DNA of 64,000 nucleotides from CAVZYN01 sp963779515 (GCA_963779515.1 CAVZYN010000001.1:558001-622000), one strand, 5' to 3'. Positions 1 to 8,581 are shown, numbered from the stretch's first letter. The notes: generated by a model not told the origin, from the letters alone. Translations and numbers: made by a program.

Positions 1-1
1 G

Positions 2-1009
2 TCGGGGACGGGCAGCACCGGGCTCGCACGCATCGAGGACGCGACCGGCATGATGATCTCGTTTGCGACACAACCAGGCAACATCGCGCTCGACGGCGAA
101 GGCCGCAACAGCCCCTACAGCAAGGCGCTACTCGCCCATATGGCCAAGCCCGGAGTGTCGGTCAGCGACACGATGATCGAAGTCAGGAAGCAGGTGCTGG
201 CGGAGACTGGCGACAAACAAGTGCCGTGGGAGAATTCGTCGCTAACGGGCAAGTTCTACTTCATGCCGGGGGCGGCGGTGGGTGGTGGGATGACCGTCGC
301 GGCAGCGTCGCCGCAGCAGACCGTCACGAAGGAAGTGCTGACGGTTGCCGACTCGGCGGTTGATCATACGTTCTGGACGTCGGTTGCAACCACGGACGAT
401 CGAGAGCTCTATCGCGAATATCTGCGCCGGTTTCCGGCGGGCTCCTACAGGATGATCGCACAAGCGAAGCTTGCCGCGTTGAGCCAGCCGCGCTCGTCGG
501 AGCCACCGGTGTTGCCGCTGTCGCTGTCACCGAAGGCGATGGCGGAGGAGTTGCAGAAGGAATTGCGCCGCGTCGGTTGCTTTGCGGAGTCACCCGATGG
601 CGTGTGGGGGGCCGAGTCGATGCGGGCGATGGCGACCTACAATGCGCAAGCCAGGACCGCGCTGCCGATCGATACCCCTTCGCGTGAGGCGATCTCGACA
701 CTCAAGGCGCAGACACGAAACGTGTGCGCGGTCGAGGCCGCCGTGCCGCCGCCGCCTGCCGCCAAGCCATCGCGCAAGAAGGTGGTCGAGAAAGTCGAGG
801 AGGAAGAGAAGCCACGGGCGAAACGATCGTCGACGTCTTCATCGTCTTCATCGTCATCCTCGCGGGAGAGCCGATCGTCGCAATCATCGGGCCGCGGCCA
901 GAAGCAGGGCCAGGAACGCGACTCGAGCACCTCGGTCGGAACCGCGATCATCGGCGGCGCGATCGTCGGCGGCATCATTGGCGGCGTGCTGTCACAGAAG
1001 AAAAAATGA
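2..1009 (+). CDS. Caspase-like (peptidase C14) protein, 3' part
   Basis: The reading frame is open to the left edge, so the N-terminus and the catalytic His/Cys lie outside the window; 335 residues are visible. The first ~90 residues match the end of a bacterial caspase fold: a small-residue segment leading to ATQPGN, then NSPYSKALL and a terminal LTGKFYF strand. Residues ~175-240 resemble a peptidoglycan-binding-1 repeat (ELQKELRRVGCF, then DGVWG). A Lys/Glu-rich and poly-Ser linker follows, and the protein ends in a glycine-zipper hydrophobic helix (IIGGAIVGGIIGGVL) and three lysines, which suggests membrane anchoring. The protease class is inferred from the family; the active site cannot be checked here. 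Confidence 0.8.
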   Translation, partial: SGTGSTGLARIEDATGMMISFATQPGNIALDGEGRNSPYSKALLAHMAKPGVSVSDTMIEVRKQVLAETGDKQVPWENSSLTGKFYFMPGAAVGGGMTVAAASPQQTVTKEVLTVADSAVDHTFWTSVATTDDRELYREYLRRFPAGSYRMIAQAKLAALSQPRSSEPPVLPLSLSPKAMAEELQKELRRVGCFAESPDGVWGAESMRAMATYNAQARTALPIDTPSREAISTLKAQTRNVCAVEAAVPPPPAAKPSRKKVVEKVEEEEKPRAKRSSTSSSSSSSSSRESRSSQSSGRGQKQGQERDSSTSVGTAIIGGAIVGGIIGGVLSQKKK

Positions 1010-1038
1010 CCCGCCAGCGTTGGCATTGCTGCACCCGC

Positions 1039-1151
1039 AGCCGTCATCCTGGGCCTTGTGCCCAGGATCCAGGACCGCCGCCCTTACGGTTCGTGCAAGA
1101 TCGCGTTGGCACGGCGTATGGATGCCAGGCACAAGGCCTGGCATGACGGCT
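1039..1151. repeat. Large imperfect palindrome between convergent genes
   Basis: Arms of about 33 bases at 1039-1071 and 1119-1151 are near-complementary; both hold a core of the type GTCATnCnnGnCnTTGT. The element fills the gap between the caspase-like gene and puuE, which converge here, and can form a long hairpin on either strand, so it may end transcription from both sides. Related elements lie near 6316, 6693 and 7807, making this a dispersed palindromic family. Confidence 0.75.
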
Positions 1152-1153
1152 CA

Positions 1154-2080
1154 TTATAATATGGCGCTCGGCTTGTGCGCCGCGAGCCAATGGTTGGCGA
1201 TGTCGATGCGGCGTGCGATCCAGGCTTTGTCGTGGCGCTGCACGTAATCCAGGAAGCGGGCGAGAGCGGCGGCGCGTCCCGGCCGTCCGACGAGCCGGTT
1301 ATGCAACCCGATCGACATCAACTTCGGCGCGCCCCGCCGGCCTTCCTCGTAGAGTACGTCGAAGGAATCCTTCAGGTACGCGAAGAACTGATCGCCCGCG
1401 TTGAAGCCCTGCGGCGTTGCAAACCGCATGTCGTTGGCATCGAGCGTATAGGGGATGATCAGGAACGGGCCCTTGGGGCCTTTGATGTAGTAGGGGAGAT
1501 CGTCGGCGTAGTTGTCCGATGAATAGACGAACCCGCCTTCCTCCATCGTCAATCGCAGCGTGTTGGCGGTGCAGCGGCCCTGATACATGCCGAGCGGCCG
1601 CGAGCCTGTCACTTCGGTGTGGATACGCACCGCCTCGTGGATATGGTGCCGCTCGTCGGCCTCGGCGAAATCCTTGTACTCGATCCACTTGAGGCCGTGC
1701 GTCGCGATCTCCCAGTTGGCCTCCTGCATCGCCGCGACCTGATCGGGCGAGCGCATGATGGCATGCGCGACGGCGTAGACCGTCAGCGGCGCGTTTCGTT
1801 CGGTGAACATGCGGTGCAGCCGCCAGAAGCCGGCGCGAGCGCCGTACTCATAGATGCTCTCCATGTTCATGTGGCGCTGGCCGGGCCACGGCTGCGCGCC
1901 GACGATCTCGGAGAGAAACGCTTCCGACGCGGCATCGCCATGCAGAATGCAGTTCTCGCCGCCTTCCTCGTAGTTCATCACGAACTGCACCGCGACGTAG
2001 GCGCCGCCCGGCCATTTCGGGTCGGGCGTGGTGCGGCCATAGCCTTTGAGATCGCGCGGGTAGGGCGTGGGCGTCGTCAT
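1154..2080 (-). CDS. puuE: PuuE-type allantoinase (polysaccharide deacetylase fold)
   Basis: 308 residues, the usual length of PuuE allantoinases, which hydrolyse allantoin to allantoate in purine degradation without needing the metal used by the amidohydrolase type. The N-terminus (PRDLKGYGRTTPDPKWPGGA), NYEEGGENCILHGD and YEYGARAGFWRLHR are typical of this subfamily. The ATG at 2080 is chosen because GAGGGA lies just upstream and the protein starts at the family position; a longer frame exists but would overlap the rplI terminus. It follows rplI by 94 bp on the same strand. No other ureide gene is nearby, so substrate assignment rests on family similarity; a peptidoglycan or chitooligosaccharide deacetylase is the alternative. 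Confidence 0.82.
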   Translation of the reverse strand: MTTPTPYPRDLKGYGRTTPDPKWPGGAYVAVQFVMNYEEGGENCILHGDAASEAFLSEIVGAQPWPGQRHMNMESIYEYGARAGFWRLHRMFTERNAPLTVYAVAHAIMRSPDQVAAMQEANWEIATHGLKWIEYKDFAEADERHHIHEAVRIHTEVTGSRPLGMYQGRCTANTLRLTMEEGGFVYSSDNYADDLPYYIKGPKGPFLIIPYTLDANDMRFATPQGFNAGDQFFAYLKDSFDVLYEEGRRGAPKLMSIGLHNRLVGRPGRAAALARFLDYVQRHDKAWIARRIDIANHWLAAHKPSAIL

Positions 2081-2174
2081 CGCGGTCCCTCGGAGACGAG
2101 AGGAGAGAAGGGGCGGCCGGCACGAGGTCGCAGACATCAGTGCCGGCCGTAATGGCGGTGCAGCAGCCCGCCGA

Positions 2175-2759
2175 TCAGGCCTGCTCGCCGGCCTCGGCAG
2201 CCTCGCCGCCGCGGCCACCCTCGAACATGGCGTCCGGATTGTAGGTCTCGAGCTCGATCTTCTCTTCCTTGACGACGTTGATGTTTTCGCCGCGCGACTG
2301 GCGGTCCGCTTCTTCCGACGAGCGTGCGATGTTGAGCGAAATCTTCACCGTCACTTCCGGATGCAGCGCGACCCGCACCTGGTGGATGCCGAGGTTCTTG
2401 ATCGGCTTGTCGAGCACCACCTGGCGGCGGTCGATCGTGAAGCCGCCGGCCGTCACCACGTCAGCGATATCGCGGGTCGCGACCGAGCCGTAGAGCTGAC
2501 CGGTGTCGCCGGCCGTTCGGATCGCGACAAACGACTTGCCGTCGAGGCGGGTGGAAACGGCTTCCGCTTCCTTCTTCAGTTCGAGGTTGCGCGCTTCGAG
2601 CTGCGCGCGATCCTTCTCGAACACCTTGCGGTTGTCTTCGGTGGCACGCATCGCCTTCTTCAGCGGCAGCAGGTAGTTGCGTGCGAAGCCGTCCTTGACT
2701 TTGACGACGTCGCCGATTTGGCCAAGGCGGCCGATGCGTTCGAGCAGAATGACTTCCAT
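2175..2759 (-). CDS. rplI: 50S ribosomal protein L9
   Basis: 194 residues. The N-terminal RNA-binding domain is clear (MEVILLERIGRLGQIGDVV, then KDGFARNYLLP), followed by the long connecting helix (~40-75) and the C-terminal domain with GSVATRDIAD. The C-terminus carries an acidic, Gly/Ala-rich extension past residue ~150, common in alphaproteobacterial L9. It is the last ribosomal gene of the rpsF-rpsR-DUF2232-rplI operon, 30 bp after DUF2232, with an AGGAGAAAC ribosome-binding site. Confidence 0.97.
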   Translation of the reverse strand: MEVILLERIGRLGQIGDVVKVKDGFARNYLLPLKKAMRATEDNRKVFEKDRAQLEARNLELKKEAEAVSTRLDGKSFVAIRTAGDTGQLYGSVATRDIADVVTAGGFTIDRRQVVLDKPIKNLGIHQVRVALHPEVTVKISLNIARSSEEADRQSRGENINVVKEEKIELETYNPDAMFEGGRGGEAAEAGEQA

Positions 2760-2789
2760 TGTGTTTCTCCTGTTTGGTGGATTGAGTGA

Positions 2790-3767
2790 TTACGTGGAGG
2801 GGGCCGAGGGCGGCAGCGCGTGCCGATCCCGGATCTTGAGAACCGGATCGGCGAGGCCAATGACGGCCAGAACCAATCCGATGACGTAGGCGCCGATCGG
2901 CCAGAGGATGATCATCCCGCCGTAGGCGAGCCAAAGCAGCCAGCGCTTGCCGGCGCGTGCGATGGTGTGCAGCGTCGCCAGCCCGACGATCATGAAGGCG
3001 ACCAGAAGGCCGCCAGCGAGCGCCGCGCCGATGACGTGCGGCAGTCCCGGAAACGTCGTCGCCATCAACGCCGCGGCAAAGACGAGCGGCAATTCGCGCG
3101 GCAACGTCAGTGCGGCGAGATCCGGCCACGGCCGCCCTTGCAACCCGCCGGCCTTGATGACGCGCGCGGCGAGGTAGAGGCTGACCGAGAACATCATGGC
3201 CCAGGTGCTCGCCAGCATCGTCGGCATCATCGCAATGCCGACACTCACCGACTGCTCGATCGCCTCGGGCGTCGGCTGCGGGATCCCGAACTCACGCACT
3301 GCCATGTCGAAGATGCGCTTGTAGTACTCGCGAAACGGCTGGCGCAGCACCTCGAACGTGCCGCCGATCATCGGCAGCAGGCACAAGGGCACGGCGGCGG
3401 CGCACAGCCCGAGCGCGCCAACGATACTGCCGATCGGGAACCACTCGGTTGCCGCGGGCGCGCCCGCATCCGCGCGGCGATCGCGCGCGAGGTAGAGAAG
3501 GTAGGAGACGATGACGGTCGGTGCGCCGGCCATGATCGCGAACGCGAGACCGGTGCCGGGCCGGACGCCGAGCGCAAGTGCGCCGGATCCAGCAAGTGCC
3601 CCCGCGAGTGCGGCGACCCAGCCCCAGCCAAGCCCCGCGATCAAGAGAGGAAGCGGCGACAGCATCACCATCACGCCCTGCAACGCGACCGAGCCGCGCG
3701 CCGCGGAAATCACGACGCCTGCAGAGACGAGGCCTGCACCGAGGCCAATCAGAAGTGCTGAACGCAT
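2790..3767 (-). CDS. DUF2232 polytopic membrane protein
   Basis: 325 residues with about eight predicted membrane helices (starts MRSALLIGLGAGLVSAGVVI). DUF2232 proteins sit between rpsR and rplI in many Hyphomicrobiales; the position here is the main support for the family call. Function is not known; the fold resembles small S-component-like or YybS-type membrane proteins. The ATG at 3767 is preferred over an upstream in-frame start at 3821 because it begins directly with the first hydrophobic segment. Confidence 0.8.
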   Translation of the reverse strand: MRSALLIGLGAGLVSAGVVISAARGSVALQGVMVMLSPLPLLIAGLGWGWVAALAGALAGSGALALGVRPGTGLAFAIMAGAPTVIVSYLLYLARDRRADAGAPAATEWFPIGSIVGALGLCAAAVPLCLLPMIGGTFEVLRQPFREYYKRIFDMAVREFGIPQPTPEAIEQSVSVGIAMMPTMLASTWAMMFSVSLYLAARVIKAGGLQGRPWPDLAALTLPRELPLVFAAALMATTFPGLPHVIGAALAGGLLVAFMIVGLATLHTIARAGKRWLLWLAYGGMIILWPIGAYVIGLVLAVIGLADPVLKIRDRHALPPSAPST

Positions 3768-3860
3768 GTGTCTAAGCTGTCCCGCGCAGAGGCGGTTAGA
3801 GGTGGAACAGGCCCACCCCAACCTGAGAAAAGAGCACGGCGGACATCCGCCGCGCGATGG

Positions 3861-4109
3861 TCACTTGATGACGTAGGGCAGCAATCCGAGGAATCGCGAG
3901 CGCTTGATGGCGTTCGCGAGTTCGCGCTGCTTCTTTGCCGACACCGCGGTGATGCGGCTTGGCACGATCTTGCCGCGCTCCGAGATATAGCGGCCGAGCA
4001 GGCGCATATCCTTGTAGTCGATTTTCGGCGCCTGTTCGCCCGAGAACGGGCAGGTCTTGCGCCGGCGATGGAACGGCTTGCGGGAGGGGAGTTGCTGGAC
4101 GTCTGACAT
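3861..4109 (-). CDS. rpsR: 30S ribosomal protein S18
   Basis: 82 residues, normal length. Contains the S18 signature CPFSGEQAPKIDYKD, then LGRYISERGKIVPSRITAVS and the C-terminal RELANAIKRSRFLGLLPY. It binds 16S rRNA as a heterodimer with S6, whose gene ends 6 bp upstream, so the two are co-translated from one message. Confidence 0.98.
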   Translation of the reverse strand: MSDVQQLPSRKPFHRRRKTCPFSGEQAPKIDYKDMRLLGRYISERGKIVPSRITAVSAKKQRELANAIKRSRFLGLLPYVIK

Positions 4110-4115
4110 GATGGA

Positions 4116-4676
4116 TTATTCCTGAGCTGGGGTGTCGCCGGCGTCGTCGCGTGGGGAACGCGGGCCGCGCGGGCCGCGATCGCCATCGGGACGCGGGCCG
4201 CGATCGCCGCCGCCAAATCCACGGCCGCCGCCACCGCCGCCGCCACCAAATCCGCGACCGCCGCCGCCACCGCCGAAGCCGCGACCACCGCCGCCGCCGC
4301 CGAAGCCACGGCCACCGCCGCCGAATCCACCGCGTTCGCCGCGCTCTTCGCGATCCTGCTTACGCATTTGTACCGAAGGCTCGGTCTCATGCGCCTCGAC
4401 CTTCACGGTCATGAAGCGCAGGATATCCGTCGAGATGCCCATGCGGCGCTCCATCTCGGTCACCGCGGTGTGCGGCGCGTCGATGTTCATGAGCGCGTAA
4501 TGGGCCTTGCGGTTCTTCTTGATCTTGAACGCAAGCGTCTTCAGGCCCCAATACTCGTTCTTGGTGACCTTGCCGCCGCCTTCAACGATCAAGTCGCTGT
4601 ATTCTTTGATGAAGCCTTCCACCTGCGCCTGGGATACGTCCTGACGCGCGAGGAAGACATGCTCGTAAAGAGCCAT
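4116..4676 (-). CDS. rpsF: 30S ribosomal protein S6 with long RGG-like tail
   Basis: 186 residues. Residues 1-~95 form the S6 fold (ALYEHVFLARQDVSQAQVEG; NEYWGLKTLAFKIKKNRKAHY; RRMGISTDILRFMTVKVE). After residue ~115 the protein becomes a low-complexity tail of repeated Gly-Gly-Arg-Gly-Phe-Gly blocks, then an Arg/Pro/Asp-rich end. Such RGG-like tails are known RNA-binding, flexible sequences; a tail this long is unusual. The start at 4676 has AGAAAGG upstream and gives the canonical N-terminus. First gene of the ribosomal operon. Confidence 0.96.
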   Translation of the reverse strand: MALYEHVFLARQDVSQAQVEGFIKEYSDLIVEGGGKVTKNEYWGLKTLAFKIKKNRKAHYALMNIDAPHTAVTEMERRMGISTDILRFMTVKVEAHETEPSVQMRKQDREERGERGGFGGGGRGFGGGGGGRGFGGGGGGRGFGGGGGGGGRGFGGGDRGPRPDGDRGPRGPRSPRDDAGDTPAQE

Positions 4677-5063
4677 GGGTTCCAACCTTTCTCTGTCAAA
4701 TCCGCGCCGGCGCGAAGCCTCATGGACCCGGGAAAGGTCCACCAGTCGACCCAATGAGCGAAGACACGGGGAGACGGGCCGTTGATGCCCTGCTGCTCGC
4801 GCAGCCTCCCTTTCAGCCTTCGGCCGGAGCGGGGTGATGCGGGCTTATGCCCCAAGTTCTGGGGCGCCGCAAGCGGCTTGGGATCGGTGGCCGTCAGAAT
4901 TGCGCCAGATCAGTGCGACAAAGAGAGCCTGCACTGATTTTGCAGCGTCGGCTATGACAGACCGCAATCTTGGACCACACAAGTCCAGGGTGGCATGGAA
5001 GAAATTGACGCGCGGCTCGTTTACCGTGTTGAATTTGGGTTCAAGTGACGACGTGGGGATGGA
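4677..5063. other. Divergent rpsF/hemA intergenic region
   Basis: 387 bp without a gene, between the rpsF operon (leftward) and hemA (rightward). A TTGACG box at 5005-5010 with TTGAAT 18 bases later could form a weak hemA promoter. An 8-base inverted repeat (ATCAGTGC at 4909-4916, GCACTGAT at 4931-4938) could be a regulatory site. I looked for an FnrL-type box (TTGAT-N4-ATCAA) and saw none. The ~180 bp next to rpsF would form its leader RNA; I cannot confirm an S6:S18 autoregulatory fold by eye. Confidence 0.4.
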
Positions 5064-6290
5064 ATGGACTACGCGAAAACGTTTGCCGACGCGCTGGAGC
5101 GCCTGAGAAGCGAAGGCCGCTATCGCGTGTTCGCGGACATCCGCCGGACACGTGGCGCTTATCCAGGTGCTGAGCATTTCACCGGCACTGGTCCCCGGCC
5201 CATCACCGTGTGGTGCTCCAACGACTACCTCGGCATGGGCCAGCATCCGGTCGTGACCGCGGCCATGCACGCGGCAATCGACACCGCCGGCGCCGGCTCC
5301 GGCGGTACCCGCAACATCTCCGGCACGACGCACTATCACGTCGAACTCGAGGCCGAGGTTGCGGATCTGCACTGCAAGGAAGCAGCACTCGTGTTCACGT
5401 CCGCGTTCGTCGCCAATGATACGACGCTCGCGACATTGCAAACGCTGTTGCCCGGCGCCATCATTTTCTCCGACGCCAAGAACCACGCCTCGATGATCGC
5501 CGGAATCAGGAACGGCCGCGGTGAGAAGCGCATCTGGCGCAACAACGATCTCGCCGATCTCGAGGCTCAACTGGAGAGCGTCGATCCGGGGCGGCCGAAA
5601 ATTATCGCCTTCGAAAGCGTCTACTCGATGGACGGGGTGATCGCGCCGATCGGCAAGATCTGCGATCTCGCGAAGAAATATGGCGCGCTGACGTATCTCG
5701 ACGAAGTTCACGCCGTTGGCCTTTACGGGCCGCGCGGCGGCGGCATCGCCGAACGTGACGGCGTCATGGACCGCGTCGACATCATTAACGGCACGTTCGC
5801 CAAGGGCTTTGGCGTCATGGGCGGCTACATTGCAGCGACCCGCGACATCTGCGATGCGATCCGCAGCTACGGCGCCGGCTTCATCTTTTCGACGTCGCTC
5901 GCGCCGGCCATCGCTGCAGGCGCAACGGCCAGCATCCGGCATCTGAAAACGTCCGGCGCCGAGCGCGCGCGCCATCAAGAACGTGCCGCCACGCTCAAGC
6001 GCAAATTGAAGAACGCCGGCCTGCCGGTGATGGACAACCCGAGCCACATTGTGCCGATCCTCGTCGGCGATCCCGTGATCTGCAAGATGGTAACGGACCA
6101 GTTGCTCGAGCGCTTCGGCATTTACGTGCAGCCGATCAACTATCCGACGGTCCCCAAGGGCACCGAGCGGCTGCGTCTGACGCCGACGCCGCTGCATTCC
6201 GACGCCGACATGGACCGTCTGGTCACGGCGCTTAATGCGCTCTGGGCCGAATGCCCGATGTCGCTCGCCGCCAGCACTGCGGCGGAATGA
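5064..6290 (+). CDS. hemA: 5-aminolevulinate synthase
   Basis: 408 residues, typical for alphaproteobacterial ALAS. It condenses glycine and succinyl-CoA to 5-aminolevulinate, the first step of haem synthesis by the C4 (Shemin) route. Seen: the glycine-rich substrate loop GAGSGGTRNISGTTHYHVEL, the PLP-contacting DEVHAVGLYG, and the Schiff-base Lys247 in GTFAKGFGVMGGY. The ATG at 5064 is preceded by GTGGGG. It is monocistronic. The C-terminal TERLRLTPTPLH is also characteristic. Related alpha-oxoamine synthases (KBL, BioF) lack this combination. Confidence 0.96.
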   Translation: MDYAKTFADALERLRSEGRYRVFADIRRTRGAYPGAEHFTGTGPRPITVWCSNDYLGMGQHPVVTAAMHAAIDTAGAGSGGTRNISGTTHYHVELEAEVADLHCKEAALVFTSAFVANDTTLATLQTLLPGAIIFSDAKNHASMIAGIRNGRGEKRIWRNNDLADLEAQLESVDPGRPKIIAFESVYSMDGVIAPIGKICDLAKKYGALTYLDEVHAVGLYGPRGGGIAERDGVMDRVDIINGTFAKGFGVMGGYIAATRDICDAIRSYGAGFIFSTSLAPAIAAGATASIRHLKTSGAERARHQERAATLKRKLKNAGLPVMDNPSHIVPILVGDPVICKMVTDQLLERFGIYVQPINYPTVPKGTERLRLTPTPLHSDADMDRLVTALNALWAECPMSLAASTAAE

Positions 6291-6315
6291 CCGGCGCCCA
6301 ACCAAAAAATGTCAT

Positions 6316-6342
6316 CCCGGGGCTTGTCCGGTCGGCCCCGGG
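6316..6342. repeat. Palindromic repeat copy after hemA
   Basis: A hairpin of CCCGGGGC (6316-6323) and GCCCCGGG (6335-6342). It lies in a stretch that begins, from 6303, with about 28 bases identical to the start of the element at 6683. Located 26 bp after the hemA stop, it may act as its terminator, although no T-run follows. Confidence 0.6.
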
Positions 6343-6402
6343 CTCTGTCCGCCGCGTCGCCCGCATGCTAAATAATTCGCGGATCAACATGAGGCCGCGC
6401 CC

Positions 6403-6648
6403 ATGAAAACGATGAACGTCGAGGACGCTTTCCGGGATTGGCGCGCGCTCGCGGACAAGACGCGGCGTGAACCGGTCAAGGTCGTTGGCGCTCCTGCGAA
6501 TGCAATGGTGGTCATGTCTGAAGCTGACTACGAGCGGCTCAAGGGGCAGGCGTGGGACAGGGTCGTTGCCGCGATGGATCGGATTGCGGACGAAGCCAAG
6601 GCGTCTGGCTTAACTGAAGAGAAGCTCGACGCGCTGCTTGCCTCGTAG
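6403..6648 (+). CDS. Phd/YefM-type antitoxin, orphan
   Basis: 81 residues. The N-terminal ~45 residues fit the Phd/YefM DNA-binding fold: MNVEDAFRDWRALADKTRREPVKV, where a short helix is followed by the beta hairpin, then AMVVMSEADYERLKG. Such antitoxins neutralise RelE/Doc-type toxins and repress their own operon. No toxin gene is found on either side: upstream is hemA and downstream a palindrome and a Bug-family protein. The charged C-terminal helix (ADEAKASGLTEEKLDALLAS) would be the toxin-binding part. It could act on a toxin elsewhere or be a remnant. Confidence 0.7.
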   Translation: MKTMNVEDAFRDWRALADKTRREPVKVVGAPANAMVVMSEADYERLKGQAWDRVVAAMDRIADEAKASGLTEEKLDALLAS

Positions 6649-6692
6649 CGGGCGTTCGGCCTGTTGGCCCCGGACTTACCCCACCAAAAAAT

Positions 6693-6785
6693 GTCATCCC
6701 GGGGCTTGTCCCCGGGACCCATCGCGCCGCACACTCCGGCATCAGGTTTGGCAAAATGGGTCCCGGCAATAAATGCCGGGATGGC
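6693..6785. repeat. MITE-like palindrome upstream of binding-protein gene
   Basis: Arms 6693-6722 (GTCATCCCGGGG...CCCAT) and 6756-6785 (ATGGGTCCCGGC...) are complementary over about 30 bases with a few mismatches and a 33-base loop. Same family as 1039-1151. It ends 22 bp before the following gene start and would be part of that gene's leader. Confidence 0.75.
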
Positions 6786-6807
6786 CGCGGTGTTGGGGAG
6801 CGATCGA

Positions 6808-7791
6808 ATGCGTGCACGTCTGCTGCGGCTGTATGCGGTCCTTGGCGCGGTTCTCTTGGCGCCGCACCTCGCGCACGCCCAAACATACCCCTCAAGAAAC
6901 GTGACGATCGTGGTGCCGCTCGCGGCCGGGTCCGGCATGGATACGATCGTCCGGCTCTATGCCGAGGAACTGCAACAGGCGCTCGGCAAGCCCGTCGTGG
7001 TCGAGAACCAGCCGGGTGCCGCGATGATGATCGCCGTCACCAACGTCGCCAAGGCCGCGCCCGATGGCCACACGCTCGTCGTCGGCACCGTCGCGCCCAT
7101 GAGCGTCAATCAGTGGCTCTACAAGAAGGTCAACTACGACCCCGACAAGGATTTCGTTCCGATCGCCTACTACGTGAAGTCGCCGTTCGTGCTGATCGCC
7201 AATCCCGATCTTGGCATCGCCACCACCGCCGACTTCATCGCCAAGGCAAAGACGCAGACGCCGCCCTTCACCTACGCGACGCCGGGCGCGGGGCTGCTGC
7301 AGCATCTTTCGATGGAGTTCATGAAGCAGAAGTTCGGCTTCGAGGCGACGCACGTGCCGTATCGCGCGACGCCGCAGTCGATCAACGATGTCGTCGGCGG
7401 CCACGTCAACACCTCGATCGCCGAGATTGGCGCCTCGCTCTCGCTGATCCGCGACGGCAAGTTGAAGGCGCTCGCCGTGACATCCAACGCGCGGCTGCCG
7501 GCGCTCCCCGACGTGCCGACGCTCGCCGAGGGCACCAACACGCCCGATTACGAAGCCGTCTCCTGGCACGCGCTGTTTGCGCCCGTCGCGACACCCAAGG
7601 AGATCGTCGACCGGCTGCACGCCGAGATGAAGCGGATCACCGGTGCGCCCGCATTTCAAAAGAAGGTCGCCGATCTCGGCCTGATCCCCGTGTTGACAGC
7701 AGCACCCGACCAGGTTCGAAAAGACATCGCCGCCGATCGCGAAAAGTGGGGCGCCGTCGTCAAGAAACTCGGGCTTGATGGGTCGCAGTAG
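6808..7791 (+). CDS. Bug-family tripartite tricarboxylate transporter binding protein
   Basis: 327 residues, standard length for TctC/Bug periplasmic binding proteins, which capture carboxylates for TctAB importers. The start at 6808 gives a signal peptide (MRARLLRLYAVLGAVLLAPH, cleavage near AHAQ) and has GGGGAG upstream. Mature landmarks: TYPSRNVTIVVPLAAGSGMD, VVVENQPGAAMMIA and ATPGAGLLQHLSMEF (ligand-carboxylate loop). No tctA or tctB gene is adjacent, so this is an orphan binding protein, common in this order. Substrate unknown. Confidence 0.9.
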   Translation: MRARLLRLYAVLGAVLLAPHLAHAQTYPSRNVTIVVPLAAGSGMDTIVRLYAEELQQALGKPVVVENQPGAAMMIAVTNVAKAAPDGHTLVVGTVAPMSVNQWLYKKVNYDPDKDFVPIAYYVKSPFVLIANPDLGIATTADFIAKAKTQTPPFTYATPGAGLLQHLSMEFMKQKFGFEATHVPYRATPQSINDVVGGHVNTSIAEIGASLSLIRDGKLKALAVTSNARLPALPDVPTLAEGTNTPDYEAVSWHALFAPVATPKEIVDRLHAEMKRITGAPAFQKKVADLGLIPVLTAAPDQVRKDIAADREKWGAVVKKLGLDGSQ

Positions 7792-7806
7792 GGAGCGGTC
7801 CGGGTG

Positions 7807-7862
7807 GTTCCCATCATCCCGGACGACGAAGCGCGTTTCAGCGGTGAGGAGATCCGGGACCC
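7807..7862. repeat. Partial palindromic repeat
   Basis: CATCATCCCGGACGAC and, 40 bases on, GATCCGGGACCC form an imperfect inverted pair related to the CATCCCGG family seen near 6693. It fills the gap between two convergent genes. Confidence 0.45.
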
Positions 7863-7894
7863 AGCGTCAGACCAGTGCGCAGCGCCCGCGCGAG

Positions 7895-8581
7895 CTACTT
7901 CAGCGCGCCGGCATAGGCGACAATCGCCGCGACCACGTCATTCTCGCGTCCGACGAAGCCGTGATAGTGCTGCCCACCGCAATCGCGACCGGCAGGGGCG
8001 CTGCCGCCGTCGATCCAAACCATCTTGGCTTTGCTACCCGCCCATTTCAGGAATGCTGGCACATCGTTGGCGTGCGTGACCTTGCAGGTATCGCCGCGAT
8101 GATGCACGACCAGCATGGGCGGCAGATTGGCCGGCGCGCCGAGCTGACCACGCACCGTGCTTAGCATCGACGAGGCGAACACGATGCCGTCGGGCTTATC
8201 TGCCAGTGCCGGCGGCACGCGCGTTGAGCCCCGGCTCATGGCGACGAGGACAACGCGCTTGGTCTTCTGCCGCATGAACGCGATCGCCTGGCTGATATCG
8301 GTGCCGGCGTCGAGCAGCAGTGACGCCATCCCCGACGCGAGATACTTGTCGCGCGTATGGACGACCCAGTTTGTGTCCTTCTTGATGCCGCCGCCCTTGC
8401 CGATGCCGATTTCGCCATCGCCACCCGGCATCAAGATTAGTCCAACGTCGGGGGCTCCAGCAGGCAAGTTCAGCAAACCGCGCCCACCGCCGATTTGGAC
8501 TACCTCCTCGGCGTGTGCGGACATCGCGCCGCCAACCAACAGCACGCCTAGAACCCGAAGAACTCTGCCGAAAAGCTGCAT
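7895..8581 (-). CDS. Exported alpha/beta-hydrolase-like protein
   Basis: 228 residues with an N-terminal signal peptide (MQLFGRVLRVLGVLLVGGAM, cleavage near SAHAEE). The fold looks like an alpha/beta hydrolase: a nucleophile-elbow-like VAMSRGS near residue 112, a D in HHRGDTCKV, and a late His in GGQHYHGF. The elbow is A-M-S-R-G rather than the strict G-x-S-x-G. The start at 8581 is chosen for the GAGGCGGGG just upstream. Function unknown; it could be an inactive or esterase-like periplasmic protein. Convergent with the upstream binding protein gene. Confidence 0.6.
   Translation of the reverse strand: MQLFGRVLRVLGVLLVGGAMSAHAEEVVQIGGGRGLLNLPAGAPDVGLILMPGGDGEIGIGKGGGIKKDTNWVVHTRDKYLASGMASLLLDAGTDISQAIAFMRQKTKRVVLVAMSRGSTRVPPALADKPDGIVFASSMLSTVRGQLGAPANLPPMLVVHHRGDTCKVTHANDVPAFLKWAGSKAKMVWIDGGSAPAGRDCGGQHYHGFVGRENDVVAAIVAYAGALK

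Noticed and set aside
4677..5063. FnrL box for hemA
   Set aside because: No TTGAT-N4-ATCAA match was found.
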